Assembly (NCBI GenBank): GCA_010093485.1 | Contig: MU001498.1 | Span: 425,697 to 489,696 of the forward strand | Source of the DNA: Karstenula rhodostoma CBS 690.94 | Taxonomy: Eukaryota > Ascomycota > Dothideomycetes > Pleosporales > Didymosphaeriaceae | DNA length: 64,000 nt | Direction of reading: 5' to 3' | Part shown: piece by piece, positions 21,596-32,324 of the stretch | How positions within the stretch are numbered: position 1 is the stretch's first letter | Layout of the letters: each line of letters begins with the position of its first letter | Notes under the pieces: model-generated | Told to the model about the DNA's origin: nothing | What the model saw: the letters and a program-made list of their open reading frames with translations, nothing else | Database searches by the model: none | Translations under genes and position numbers: made by a program

Positions 21596-23832
21596 TTATC
21601 TCCTCTTAATAACATCCGCCGCCTTCTCCGCCTCTTCACAGTCAGCACACAAAACACACCTTTACCGAAACAAAGAACAACACACACCACAGCATACATG
21701 GTCGCCTGCAAATGCGCCGCCGGTATCATCGGCAGCACACTCGCATCCACAACACTCAAATCCCCAACCCCATACACCAACAACCCCTCCCCTACACACC
21801 CACCCAGCCCCCTCGGCATCATCGCACACGACCCCACCGGATGCGCAAAACTAGGATTAACGGCGCCTTTCGCATTCAAAGCCCCTACAATCTCCTCATC
21901 GCTCACATACTCCGCCCCGGGAACGTGTTCAACAGGAGCATACCGCGAGAGCGGGGGACGCCCAGTGCGCGCGGTTATACCGGATGGGGACAGTTAGGAT
22001 GGCGGTGTGGACGGGGTTTTTTAGGGAGTTATACGAGATGAGTGGATATGCGGCCGGATCTGACGCATTGAGTGTGATTGTGCCGCGCGAGAGGGGTTTT
22101 GGGAGGGCGGCGGTTGCGCGGTTGCTGGGCTGGGTGGGGAGTTCGGCTGCGGCGGCGTAGGCTGGGTGCGCGGTAAACTGCTTCAGGAGGATGGAGCGTT
22201 GGCGGAGGTAGCCTGCGTGCAGGGTTGGGGCGGTGGCGTATCGGGCTGGGAGGTAGTGTGTTGGGTTTTGCGCCTTGATTTTGGCGGCGAGGGCGGAGAA
22301 TGAAGGGGCGAACTGGGGGGTGTGAGGAGGGCGAGGGCGTTGCCGCGACTTAGCGTCCAGGGACCTGTTCTGTGTGATGCGTACTCTGCTGCTGCTGATG
22401 CGTTGAACGATGTGTTCGTTGCGAGGGTGTTGTAGTTTGGGAAGGCGAGGTTGGAGAGGTTGAACGTCATGTATGCTGGGATATGGTCCTGGAGATTCGA
22501 GCCTACGGCGGGGAGGTCGACTTTGACTGGGATGTTTGCGGCTTTTAGGTCGTGGGATGAGCCGATGCCGGAGACCATGAGGAGGTGTGGGGTGAATATG
22601 GCGCCGGCGGCGAGAATGACTTCTCGCGATGCCCAGGCGGATGTCGTCGTGGATGTGTTTCGGTCAGTCATTTTCACTCCTTTCGCCCTCGGAATTCCGT
22701 CGTTTGGGTCGATGTCAAATAGAAGCTCATCCACGTGCGTTCCCACCAAAAGCTTCAGGTTCGGACGCGTTTTGACGGGGTCGTAGTAGGCAGTTCTGGA
22801 ATTCGAGCGCTCTGCAGTGACGTTGTCGACTGTGTTGGGCGCCCAGAACGCGCCCAAAGGGCTCGCAAACCCTTCTCTGGGTAGCGGTATGCCGCTTTTG
22901 TTCTTCCATGCGTCGAAGATAGTCTTGTAATCTGGGTATTGAAAGCTCGCGATGGTCGCTTGAACGGGACCGTTTCCATAGGCGGACTTATCGTAGGTGA
23001 TGCCGATGACTTTGGTCTAGCACTCCATGAGTATTCACACAGACCTGTAACACAGCAGCACGTCAAAAGCTCGAGTACGGCGATCACTCCCGGGAGGGTA
23101 ATACAAGGACCGATCATACTCAAACTTTCAACCACAGCTGTATCTGCACCAAAGTACTCACTGTCTCCTCACTTGGCGGTGTAAACGTAAACACCTTTTT
23201 GAAATACGGCGCAAGATCTTTCCATCCCCAGCCCACATTTCCCAACTCTTCCCACGCGTTGTAATCCGCGTTGGAGCCCTGCCACACGAAGGTTTGATTT
23301 TTGAGAAGAAGATATCAGATTTACCCGATCGAGCATCATACCATTGACAATGGACCCGCCACCTACCACGTTCCCTACAGCGACTGGGAACGTGCGGTTT
23401 CCCAGCTGTGGATCTGGCGCCGAGACGATCGCCTGATACAGTGGGGGATTCCTATTGAGTACGCCGGCGAGGTAGGGAACTTGGACATTTGGGCTGGACT
23501 CGATGTATCCGTTTTCAATCACCAGTACGGTTTCTGTTGGAGTAAGACATGTCTGTGACTGGTATAGTCTGATGAAGAACCAAAGTGGGGTGTGAGAGTG
23601 ATGTATTGTCCAGATGAAGCGGGCCTCTTCAAAGCTGGTGCGCACCTTCCATATGCACCAGATACACCTTCCTTCAAATCATCTACTTACTATTACTGTC
23701 TTCGGAAAGGCGGTTAGCGACTACGAGGCCGGTCAAGCCGCCCCCGACGATGATGTAGTCGTACGTCTCGCTGAGAGCGGATGTAAGAGTGGCGAGGGTA
23801 ACGAGAGTCAGTGTCTCGCTGAAGCAACGCAT
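21596..23832 (-). pseudogene. GMC oxidoreductase, secreted type, with two frameshifts
   Basis: Exons on the minus strand are 23832-23691, 23533-23325, 23278-23162, 23016-21688 and 21631-21596. The product begins with a signal peptide (MRCFSETLTLVTLATLTSAL), then the FAD-binding YDYIIVGGGLTGLVVA. GNVVGGGSIVNGMM, GAIFTPHLLMVSGIG, AHPVGSCAMMP (active-site His region) and IPAAHLQATMYAV follow in family order. Exon 4 is broken twice. At the G-run 22315-22320 one base is missing, so LLTPP loses the following QFAPSFSALAA frame. Near 21945, after SPALA, two bases are missing (or one extra), before YAPVEHVPGAEYV. The frame between the breaks is otherwise clean, so decay is recent, or the breaks are sequencing errors. 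The family oxidises alcohols, sugars or aryl alcohols. Without repair of both sites the enzyme would lack its C-terminal half. Confidence 0.82.
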
Positions 23833-24448
23833 GGTATATGAGAACGATTGAACATATAGTAAATTTTCAGGACGCGTCAGTGTGGTTCATTCTAGGAGTC
23901 CGTGGGCAATTTCTTATGGGGTGTTGCACTGCATATGTGCCTTTTGCTCTCATTGACCCGGGCTATTGGGGCGTAATGCCCCTGGTACCTTGTACACCGG
24001 CCGCGGGCTGCCGAAGTAGGGCAGGTAGGGTCGAGTGGCCTACACTGTCAGGTAATGGTGCAACGCTACATTCTGGCTCGCAAGATGCAATGCAGTACTG
24101 CGTCAATATTTGAATGCAGTCAGCATGGCCATGGCCTATCCAGGGTCGATCGACGGTATCGAACCCATCATCGGCAAGCTCAAGCTGCACACCCGATGAT
24201 CTGAAGTCCAAAACGCAGCAGCACGTTCAGCTGAGGTTGCGGATGAAACTTCCCAATGCGGTAGTTCTTGAAAGACGTCGTTCGTGGGAGTAATGTTCAA
24301 CCTGAACGTTACCACCAATCACGTTGCGAGTTGAGCGGAGCGCTTCTGCCGAGGAAATCCCGAACTCGCCGCTATTGCGCGCAACTCCAAAAGTTCGACC
24401 ATCCCCAGTCTCATCGCCGTCAACAACACCACGCCACTCTCTCCAACA
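23833..24448. other. Divergent intergenic region
   Basis: This lies between the GMC pseudogene start and the CWC2 start. It is mixed sequence with no gene and no repeat copy recognised. Confidence 0.4.
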
Positions 24449-25693
24449 ATGGCCGAAGTACAGTCGCCTCCGCCCACCCTGGCGCCGCCCGCAGAGGAGC
24501 AGCCCTCCCTCACCGCCGACGAATCCTCCGCATCCACGTCCCTCGTCCCCGCTTCTACGACCGACCAGGTCATTATCACTACAAATGCTGAAGGAAAACG
24601 CGTCAAAAAGATCATCCGCCGCAAGCGCCGTCCGGCGCGACCGCAGGTAGATGCAGCGACTTTTAAAACCGACGCCCCGCCGCCAACGGGCACCATCTTC
24701 AACATCTGGTACAACAAATGGAGCGGCGGCGACCGCGAGGACAAGTACCTATCGCAGACCGCCGCGCAAGGGCGCTGCAACGTCGCCAAAGACTCGGGAT
24801 ACACGAAAGCAGACAAAACACCCGGCAGCTACTTCTGCTTGTTCTTCGCGCGCGGCATATGCCCCAAGGGCGTCGACTGCGAGTATCTGCACCGCCTGCC
24901 GACCGTCACGGATATGTTTCCTAGTAATGTCGACTGTTTCGGGCGCGACAAGTTCAGCGACTACCGCGACGACATGGGCGGCGTGGGGTCGTTCCAGCGA
25001 CAGAACCGCACGCTGTACATAGGCAGGGTCCACGTCACAGACGACATAGAGGAAATTGTCGCGCGGCACTTCCAGGAGTGGGGTCAGGTTGAGCGCGTGC
25101 GTGTGTTGACAGCCAGAGGTGTGGCTTTCGTGACATACATGAACGAGGCGAATTCGCAGTTTGCGAAGGAGGCAATGGCGCACCAGTCGCTCGATCACTC
25201 TGAGATTTTGAATGTGCGGTGGGCGACTACAGACCCGAACCCGGCGGCGCAGAAAAGAGAGGCGAGGCGAGTCGAGGAACAAGCCGCCGAGGCGATCCGC
25301 AAGGCGCTGCCCGCAGCCTACGTCGCCGAGCTTGAGGGCCGAGACAACGGCGAAGCGAAGAAAAGGCGGAAAATCGAAGGCACGTTTGGTCTACAAGGAT
25401 ACGAGGCGACGGATGAGGTGTGGTTCGCGAAGGAGAAGGCAGAGTGGGAGCAGACCAAAGAACTCGGCGCACCAGACGAGCGACTCATGATCGAGAGCGG
25501 CGCCGCGCAGGACGAGCAGGACTACCCAGTGCCGGCGCAACAGGAACCGCCTGCACCCCAAAACACCGGCATCCTCTCTGGCTCGACGCTCGCAGCGCTC
25601 AAGGGGTACACTGCCAATACCACGGCGAAGAAGCCCGCCCCCTCGGCTTCAGGGCTGCTGGTTGGCTACGGTAGCGACGACGATAGCGACTGA
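24449..25693 (+). CDS. CWC2: Pre-mRNA splicing factor Cwc2
   Basis: A single exon encodes 414 residues. Cwc2 belongs to the Prp19 (NineTeen) complex and contacts U6 snRNA and the intron in the active spliceosome. After a Pro/Ala-rich start and a basic patch (KKIIRRKRRPARP) comes the Torus region with FNIWYNKWSGG. A CCCH zinc finger, C-x8-C-x5-C-x3-H, follows at about residues 130-148 (FARGICPKGVDCEYLH). The RRM spans about 187-260, with TLYIGRVHV as RNP2-like and RGVAFVTYMN as RNP1-like. The C-terminus ends GLLVGYGSDDDSD, an acidic tail also seen in orthologues. The length is close to fungal family members. Being intronless is not unusual here. Confidence 0.95.
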   Translation: MAEVQSPPPTLAPPAEEQPSLTADESSASTSLVPASTTDQVIITTNAEGKRVKKIIRRKRRPARPQVDAATFKTDAPPPTGTIFNIWYNKWSGGDREDKYLSQTAAQGRCNVAKDSGYTKADKTPGSYFCLFFARGICPKGVDCEYLHRLPTVTDMFPSNVDCFGRDKFSDYRDDMGGVGSFQRQNRTLYIGRVHVTDDIEEIVARHFQEWGQVERVRVLTARGVAFVTYMNEANSQFAKEAMAHQSLDHSEILNVRWATTDPNPAAQKREARRVEEQAAEAIRKALPAAYVAELEGRDNGEAKKRRKIEGTFGLQGYEATDEVWFAKEKAEWEQTKELGAPDERLMIESGAAQDEQDYPVPAQQEPPAPQNTGILSGSTLAALKGYTANTTAKKPAPSASGLLVGYGSDDDSD

Positions 25694-26338
25694 GCTGCGT
25701 CCTCTCTAGAAGGAGTCCAGCTGCACTTGGAGGCGTTTAGAAGGTTATTGGCACTGTAGCATAGTATGCACTGATAGCATGGTGGCGTTTGGCGCATAAT
25801 CAAATGATACCCTTTCCCATTCGTCTGCTTCACACCCTTGCAAAACCAGACTGCGTCGAGCTCAGCCGGATTGGTTGCTGCTTGCGACATTGGATCCTGT
25901 TCTATCGTCGCACAAACGGGGCTGTGTTGTAGTTTCTGCCCCAGGCGATAATTGGGCGTGGAGCGTTTGCCATTTTGAGTGGAAGGTGCGACACAGCTCA
26001 ACCAGCAGGCGCTGCACTGGCTGTGGGCAGTTCCGTCGACCTGGCCAATTCACTACGTTTTCACCTCGTTCGTTGACCAAAACGCAATTACCCTAGTTAT
26101 CATCTTTGCATTTGTCGACAAGATATGCAATTACTGCGTGTTGAACTTCTCGGCCTCAGTTGGTTGTCCAAGAACGCCCCGCGAGAGGCGCAGCCTCCTG
26201 CATGCACCCCTCTTTTACTCTAAGCCACACCGGTGTTGCTGCCTAGAAGAACAATAAGGAGTGGATATCCCAGCCTTCTCTCGAGACATCATCACGTCAA
26301 TTTGCTTCCCTCGCCCATGCCAGTGCGACTTCCGACCA
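25694..26338. other. Intergenic region CWC2-HET gene
   Basis: No gene is visible. Short open frames on both strands lack recognisable features. The reading frame of the HET gene stays open upstream to 26261, but without an ATG before 26339. Confidence 0.4.
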
Positions 26339-28255
26339 ATGGCGTCCCCAAATCAATTGAGCTCCAGTGTTCAAGAGGACGGCGAGGCTAACTTTGAGCA
26401 TGATGAGGCTATATCTCAGCTTGAAGGAGAACCAACCAGACGACATTCGGCCGTGCGCATCAGACACCCTCCAAAAACGTTGCCAAACTTCATCTACGAA
26501 CCTTTGAGCTTTCCCACGTCAATTCGCATCTTGGAACTCCTCCCCGGAAACAAACAGGACTATATTCAATGTCGGCTGTACGAAACGACCTTCGATCAGA
26601 AACCACAATATGAAGCCCTGTCGTATATCTGGGGTGATTCAGCCGATAAGAGCCAGATCGTCTGCTGTGATGGAGTGATCGACATTCCAAGCAATCTTCG
26701 CGATCTCCTGCGAAGAATTCGCCATCCATCGGAGACAAGACACTTATGGGCGGATGCAATATGCATCAACCAGTCGGACAAGAAAGAGGTCGGACATCAA
26801 GTGGGCCAGATGTCATCGATCTACACCGTCGCGGAGAGAGTCATTATATGGCTGGGCTTCGAAGATCCTTTCGAATCTTTTGACCACGATGAGGATATGA
26901 GTACTCTTCTCAGACATTATTTTAAACGTCTGCTTGAGAGATCCGCATCAATATCATCTTCTCTAAATACTGCCTCTTCAGAAGACAACGACATGCACAA
27001 CCTCTGGACCAGTTTTGGAAGGCTGCTTCGCAAACCATGGTTCAGACGCTTGTGGGTAGTCCAAGAGGCAGGTTTAGCTAGAGCAGCCGTGGCTCTATTT
27101 GGAGATCGAGAGCTCAACTTTGATACTTTACTGAAAGTTGTCGTATATATATGGCGATTGGACAAGATTTTCACCCTTACTTATAATGTTACATTGCCTG
27201 TGTGCTTCTACGTCTTTTCGTCGAGACACAAGGCTAGGGAATATTACTTTTTCCGGAATCCCGACTTCCTTGATATGCTCGAAACGACTCGGCTCCAAAT
27301 TGCCTCCGATCCACGAGACTATGTCTTTGCTCTACTCGGACACCCTAGTGCACAAGCTGGGGGGGAATTGATTATAGAGCCCAACTACCAGAAGACCCAT
27401 CTGGAAATATTCCGCGAACTCGCAATCACTCTCTTGCAGAAATCACGGGATTTGCGAGTTTTTTCTGCAGTGCGACATAGTGACCAAAGCCTCACTGACA
27501 ACGAATGTCCGTCGTGGGTACCCACTTGGACACGAGATGTCCCAACTGCAAGCAAAAGCGTGTACTCCGATATATATATGGAAAGTGACGCTCACGCTGG
27601 ATTTCCCAAACGTATGCGGGTCATGGACTCTGAAAGAGTATTGCAGGTTCATGGCTTTGTGTTCGATACGATCACAGAATGTACAGAAGAATTCAAGGAT
27701 CCAGAGCACCGTCCGGCTGGTGAGACCCTCTTCAAGATATGGCCCGTCGCAGCCGCCATGGAATTGGGTATGAGATCCAAAGGATCGACACATGATGTTA
27801 TCCAGGATGTTGGTATGGCTTTAGTCGGCGGATCCACATACGGTTTGAAGCAATGTCTGAAGGACTTTGCTGCCATGCGCTTGGAGTTGTTAGCTATGAA
27901 TCCTGAGCAAACACGTGAGGGACCAGGAACTCTGTTCCCCGAAGGACTATCGGCGGTTCAAGAAGCTGCTAAAGGGGGCAATGCCACCAGCTACATGTCA
28001 TGGGACGATTGGATGGTCAGAAAGAAACTTTTCGTGACTGAAGGTGGTTTGATCGGTTCCGGATCCGCTGTACTCCAGCCTGGTGATCTTTGTTGTATTT
28101 TATTCGGTGGCTGGATTCCTTTCCTGTTACGTCTAACAGGATCTGCATACCGACTGGTTGGCGAAAGTTACATCCCCAGGGTTATGCAGGGCGAAGCAGT
28201 CGTGGACTACATGCTGGGTGACAATATTCGGGACCAGATGTTTGACATTATCTAG
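26339..28255 (+). CDS. HET-domain (heterokaryon incompatibility) protein
   Basis: A single exon encodes 638 residues. The HET domain spans about residues 70-230. YEALSYIWGD, LWADAICINQSDKKEVGHQV, YTVAERVIIWLG and RRLWVVQEAGLA are its standard conserved blocks. The long C-terminal part has PRDYVFALLG and, near the end, GDLCCILFGGWIPFLLR and YRLVGESYIPRVM, which recur in this fungal family. HET proteins trigger cell death or growth arrest when genetically different hyphae fuse, although most genomic copies have no tested role. There is no NACHT or repeat domain in this one. ATG 26339 was chosen because the open frame upstream has only a GTG. No neighbour looks like a partner gene. Confidence 0.92.
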   Translation: MASPNQLSSSVQEDGEANFEHDEAISQLEGEPTRRHSAVRIRHPPKTLPNFIYEPLSFPTSIRILELLPGNKQDYIQCRLYETTFDQKPQYEALSYIWGDSADKSQIVCCDGVIDIPSNLRDLLRRIRHPSETRHLWADAICINQSDKKEVGHQVGQMSSIYTVAERVIIWLGFEDPFESFDHDEDMSTLLRHYFKRLLERSASISSSLNTASSEDNDMHNLWTSFGRLLRKPWFRRLWVVQEAGLARAAVALFGDRELNFDTLLKVVVYIWRLDKIFTLTYNVTLPVCFYVFSSRHKAREYYFFRNPDFLDMLETTRLQIASDPRDYVFALLGHPSAQAGGELIIEPNYQKTHLEIFRELAITLLQKSRDLRVFSAVRHSDQSLTDNECPSWVPTWTRDVPTASKSVYSDIYMESDAHAGFPKRMRVMDSERVLQVHGFVFDTITECTEEFKDPEHRPAGETLFKIWPVAAAMELGMRSKGSTHDVIQDVGMALVGGSTYGLKQCLKDFAAMRLELLAMNPEQTREGPGTLFPEGLSAVQEAAKGGNATSYMSWDDWMVRKKLFVTEGGLIGSGSAVLQPGDLCCILFGGWIPFLLRLTGSAYRLVGESYIPRVMQGEAVVDYMLGDNIRDQMFDII

Positions 28256-28669
28256 GATTTTGTAGCTTGGGATGGCATACACTGTAATGATTCATTCCGC
28301 AATTCTCATACATACTTGAAGTCTAATAGTCTAGCTGACATTCACTGATTGAGGTGACAGCGTACCATAAGAAAGGCCAACTCCCAAGTCATCCACCACC
28401 TGCTTATCTATTACCTCTTGGCTGTGTAAGCAAACTCTAGTGTATATGTGATCTAGATCTTGTACTTCCGTTCATCATGTCAACCCGTTCCGTATTCCTC
28501 TCAATATCCATCTCTCCTTCACATCGAATCCGAGCGCACCGCTACCCTCTGCGTCCATAACCTGTTTTCAATTTCGATGAACCACATAGCAATAGTAACT
28601 GCGTAATCACAGGCTTCGCGCAGACCTACGTTTGGAGAATTCTTAGCAATCCTTTCCAACACAACTCGA
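28256..28669. other. Convergent intergenic region
   Basis: The region is AT-richer than the flanking genes and holds the 3' ends of the HET and CHR genes. No gene or repeat was identified. Confidence 0.4.
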
Positions 28670-30220
28670 TCACGACCCAACAGCACCGTACCAACCTACT
28701 CCCAGCACCGCACCAAAAATGATCGCCAGCGCAGGCGGAACGTCAAACCACGCGGTCTCAGCGTACGTCACGGCAGCTACTACAACCCACCACGGTTCCT
28801 CTGCAAGGCTCTTCCCATCGTTACTTTCCGCCGTCAGATACCCGATCCCCCAGAGCCGATACACCGCGGTGAAAACCAGACCGACAGCAGCAGCATTAAT
28901 ACCCCTCAGCAAACTCAAAACCCACGCTTTCGTCCGCACGACCTGCCATATAGACTGCACGCCAACAGCGAGCACGAGACCCGGAGTGAAGATCCCCACG
29001 AACGCCAACACCGCGCCGAAGATAGTGGGGATGCGCGTGGCCGCGAGCGTCAGCGCGCCGAGGTAGACCGAAAAGTTGAAGTTGGGGCCAGGAAAAGCCT
29101 GGATCATGGCGAGTCCGAGGAGGAAGTTGCGCGGGGATACCCAGCCTGGGTCCACGACGTAGGAGCGTAGAAGTGGGATGACGACGGGGCCGCCGCCGAA
29201 GATGATGGTGCCGGCCAGGTACATGTTGGAAAAGAGGTCGTAGGCGAGGGCGCGGGAGGGGAGCGTACCGCGGATGACCATTACGACGAGGAAGGAGAGG
29301 AAGAAGAGGGCTGTGAGGGAGAGGCCGATCTTGATGGAGATGGTGTGTGCTTGGGGAGTCGCAGCAGGGGTGGGCTCTGTGTTGCGGCGCTCAGATGAGC
29401 GGCTTGGACCTCTCTCTTCCTCTACTGGGAGAATACGATCCGCAGAGTTGCCAGCCGGTAGTCGACGTTTCACTGCTTCAGGGCGTTCAAGCTGTATTTG
29501 CTCTGCTGGCGGTACTTGCTCCGATGCCACCGTCTCTTCCGCATCGCCGCCTTCAGTTCTCGCCCTCCTCTTCGCCACATAACTCGCTCTCATCTTCGCA
29601 ACTCTCTGCCTTAACCACACATCCCAAACAAAAGTAACTAACCCCCCAATCGCAATCAGCACAGGAAAATACCACAGCGCATTATAGCAGAGCCCCGCAC
29701 ACGCCCCAAAGATCACCAGAATCCTCGTAATCCGGTCTTTGATCGCTTTCTCCGCGAGTTGCACTGCCGCTAAGGCGATGATGCCGACTGTACTGGCGTT
29801 CATCCCGCTCAGCAGCGCGTACACGATAGCTGGTAGCCGATCCGGCATCTTCTGCACGCCGAGCGAAAGCGCATACATCCCCGCCGCGCCGGGCAGACTC
29901 CACAGGAGGAATGCCCACACTGCGCCTGCGAACCCAGCGTGCATCAGTGCGATGCAGAAAACCATCTTGGTGGACGCGGGGCCCGGGAGCGCTTGGCAGA
30001 TTGCGAAGAGCTCTTGGTACTGGGTGTGTGATTAGTTATACGATACTTCACGCTCATGTATGTATCCATGTATATACGAGGGATAGATGAGACGGAAACA
30101 CACAGTCTGCTCATCAATCCACTTTGCGCCGAAGTGGCCCTGTCCTTCTACGAAGCGCCGGTGCAGGATCTGGAAGTGCACTGGTGGCCCGCCGAAGGCT
30201 GTGAAGCCGAGGTCCCACAT
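28670..30220 (-). CDS. CHR-family (chromate) transporter
   Basis: Two exons, 30220-30104 and 30019-28670, encode 488 residues. The protein has the two-halved CHR layout. The first half begins LGFTAFGGPPVHF and continues YQELFAICQALPGPASTK after the 84-base intron. The second half repeats the theme with IIFGGGPVVIPLL and MIQAFPGPNFNFSVYLG. Each half has several hydrophobic segments, and a charged linker (about residues 160-245) joins them. Family members export chromate or act with sulfate, but the substrate here is inferred only. The start is uncertain. Homologous coding sequence (RLAEITAR) continues upstream of Met 30220 but runs into an in-frame TGA eight codons before it. Either translation starts at 30220 or the original start has been lost. 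Confidence 0.85.
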
Positions 30221-30902
30221 TCGCGCTGTGATTTCTGCGAGGCGTCATGCTAGGGTTGAATATTTGGAGGTGTTTTGCGACGAGGCGCTGCGCTGCATGC
30301 GCCGGAAGGAGGTGAGTGTGGCGTGGAGGACCATTGCGAGGAGAGTGAGGATGCGGTATTAAGTCTGAGTGGACATTTGATGGGTGCTGGATACCTCCTC
30401 CTGGGGTAACGCAGTATCGTCGAGCTTTTAAGGGCGCTCTATATGGGACGGAAGATGGAGAGTAGCATAATGAGATGGGGTGCGGTGAGGTTACGGATGG
30501 TTTCTTGGTGTTGTACCTTCCAAGACGCTGACGTCCAATCAGCGGGCTTCGCTACTATTGCGACATCGTAGCTAAGGCCTCGATACGAGACAAGGAATCC
30601 CAGGCGGCTTCAATTCAATGTGCAAAGCTAGTGCTCTTTGTCTTGTGGTGGGTACAACGTCTCTTTTTTTGGCGGCTGACTTGGTACATGTGTGAGGGCA
30701 TAGTCACTGCACCCAGGCACAGTAGGACAGTACAATGCACTATACCTAAACCATAACGCTACTCTCCGCATCCCACGTTATCCTGAGTGGATTGTCTTGG
30801 ATCTGCGCAAATGCGATGTTATCAAGGCCATACAATAGGTGGTGATGATGCGCTTGGGGTTGGGCCGCACTCCTCAGCCGCAGATGCTCTAGCTTGCGGG
30901 AG

Positions 30903-31135
30903 TTTCGAAGCTAAAAGCTAAGAGTTATCTTGAGAAGCCTGTGACGAGGCTTCTTGCGTGTTATAGGAGCCTGCTAGGGATAACATATGGGCTGATTGCG
31001 CTTGGAATTGCGACCTGTCCTGGCATGCTCCTGGTGAATAGGGCAAAACAATCAAGTCTTGCCCACATTAATTCGTGCAGTTCAACTTGTTAATCTGTAC
31101 ATACCTTAAGGCTCACTGAGAGCGTAGCCGAGTCA
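30903..31135 (+). repeat. Dispersed repeat A, copy 1
   Basis: This is a direct copy of 33843-34052. Shared blocks include GCTAAAAGCTAAGAGTT, GACGAGGCTT, AGGAGCC(T/C)GCTAGGG, GGCTGATT(G/A)CGCTTGG and CTTGTTAATCTGTACAT. By eye the copies are roughly three-quarters identical, with many transitions. There is no open frame. Confidence 0.7.
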
Positions 31136-31539
31136 GTTTTGTTGGGTCAATTCGCTATATGTTCAGCATAGTTGTAAAAACAATGACTGCGTCTGCGCTC
31201 ACGCGCTGGTAACGTTAGACTCCGTAACAGCATCTCTACGAGAGATACAGGCGTTGTAAAAGATAAAACGAGTCATGTTAGCTTACCCTTATCAATATCA
31301 ATCTGGTGTTCTGCCAGGCCGTTGTTCGGCCCGGAGCCCGCTCCGCGCTCCACATCGATCCAAACACCACTCCACTTCAAGTAAGGGCTTAAAAACATGC
31401 CGGCAAAAACATACAACAGCGGGGATTCGCTGCTGGTCACCCACGCAACTACTGATCCGCCGGTACACTGCTTATATATGGCTGAGCGGACGGGAAGCCT
31501 AGTTTTCAGTGTCCTATGGTCGTATGTGAAAACAATGGT

Positions 31540-31740
31540 TAGTTATTTCATACATATCCCAAGCGGTCTAGCGCAAGCAGAGCGTTTTAGAGTGTAAAGA
31601 GTTGATCCAAAGAATCTTCTTTAGGTTCTTATACGTTTTGTATGTTTCGAAAGAGTGTCTTAGCTCCCCACCTTTACTGCGTCCTATGACCACTACCACA
31701 CATTAGTATCTTGTTTCAAGTGCCCTCAACCTAGTTTGCG
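31540..31740 (+). repeat. Dispersed repeat B, copy 1
   Basis: This shares with 35618-35790 the blocks GCGCAAGCAGAGCG (versus GTGCAAGTAGAGCG), GGTTCTTATAC, GTTTCGAAAGAGTGT and TAGCTCCCC(A/G)CCTT(T/C)ACTGC. A truncated third copy of the left part (CGCAAGTAGAGCG) lies at about 33813-33826, directly before repeat A copy 2. Confidence 0.65.
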
Positions 31741-32324
31741 ACACAACGTATATAGATGTCATGTCGTCCGTTGCAGCACTTAACCTTACCTCATCCACGG
31801 ACGGTCTCTTCAACGCCGAAACTCTCAAAGCAAGTTCCTCCGATACTTTCGGAGCTCTCATAGCAGCTATAGTCTCCATCACTCAGACGGACTCCTCCGC
31901 GCCGACTTCCCCAGTCAGAGTACTTATTTCTCCCTACAGTCCCAGCAAGCGAACAGAACCAAGTCGCCATCCTTCAAAATGTCCCTCTATGGGCTGCCTT
32001 GGCAGCTCTCTGTATTTTCACCGTCTCCCTCGCATCTTCGGGTTTTTTGTTTTTATAGAGGGGCACGATAAGCCACCTCATCGTTATCAAGCCTAACTAC
32101 ACTATCTGTACAATAAGTTAGATTCTAGCAATACCTACGATCTCTAGCCTGCTAAGATAGCTCCGTGGCATAGGTCACGCTTGCATAGCTAGTGCAGTTA
32201 ATTACTAGTTAGCGATATGTAGTTTCTGAATCCACATTGCCGGCGATTTCCCTCTTACTATCATGCCCTTGACAATCCTTACAATCAGCATGTTGCTGGC
32301 TTTCGCCATTTCCGGAATTGCTTC

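Larger units (their letters stand above)
30221..32324. other. Left part of repeat-rich island
   Basis: No confirmed gene is visible. Two dispersed repeats are present (30903-31135 and 31540-31740), described separately. About 31405-31450 reads GGGGATTCGCTGCTGGTCAC followed by CCACGCAACTACTGATCCGC, which resembles a short element I recall as common in ascomycete intergenic DNA (unverified). A 111-codon plus-strand frame at 31761-32096 begins just after the second repeat, is Ser-rich and matches nothing I recognise. Confidence 0.45.

Noticed and set aside
23017..23161. Possible extra small exon in the GMC gene
   Set aside because: Treating the 145 bases as one phase-0 intron joins PPSEET to TKVIGITYDKS cleanly; frames inside contain stops.
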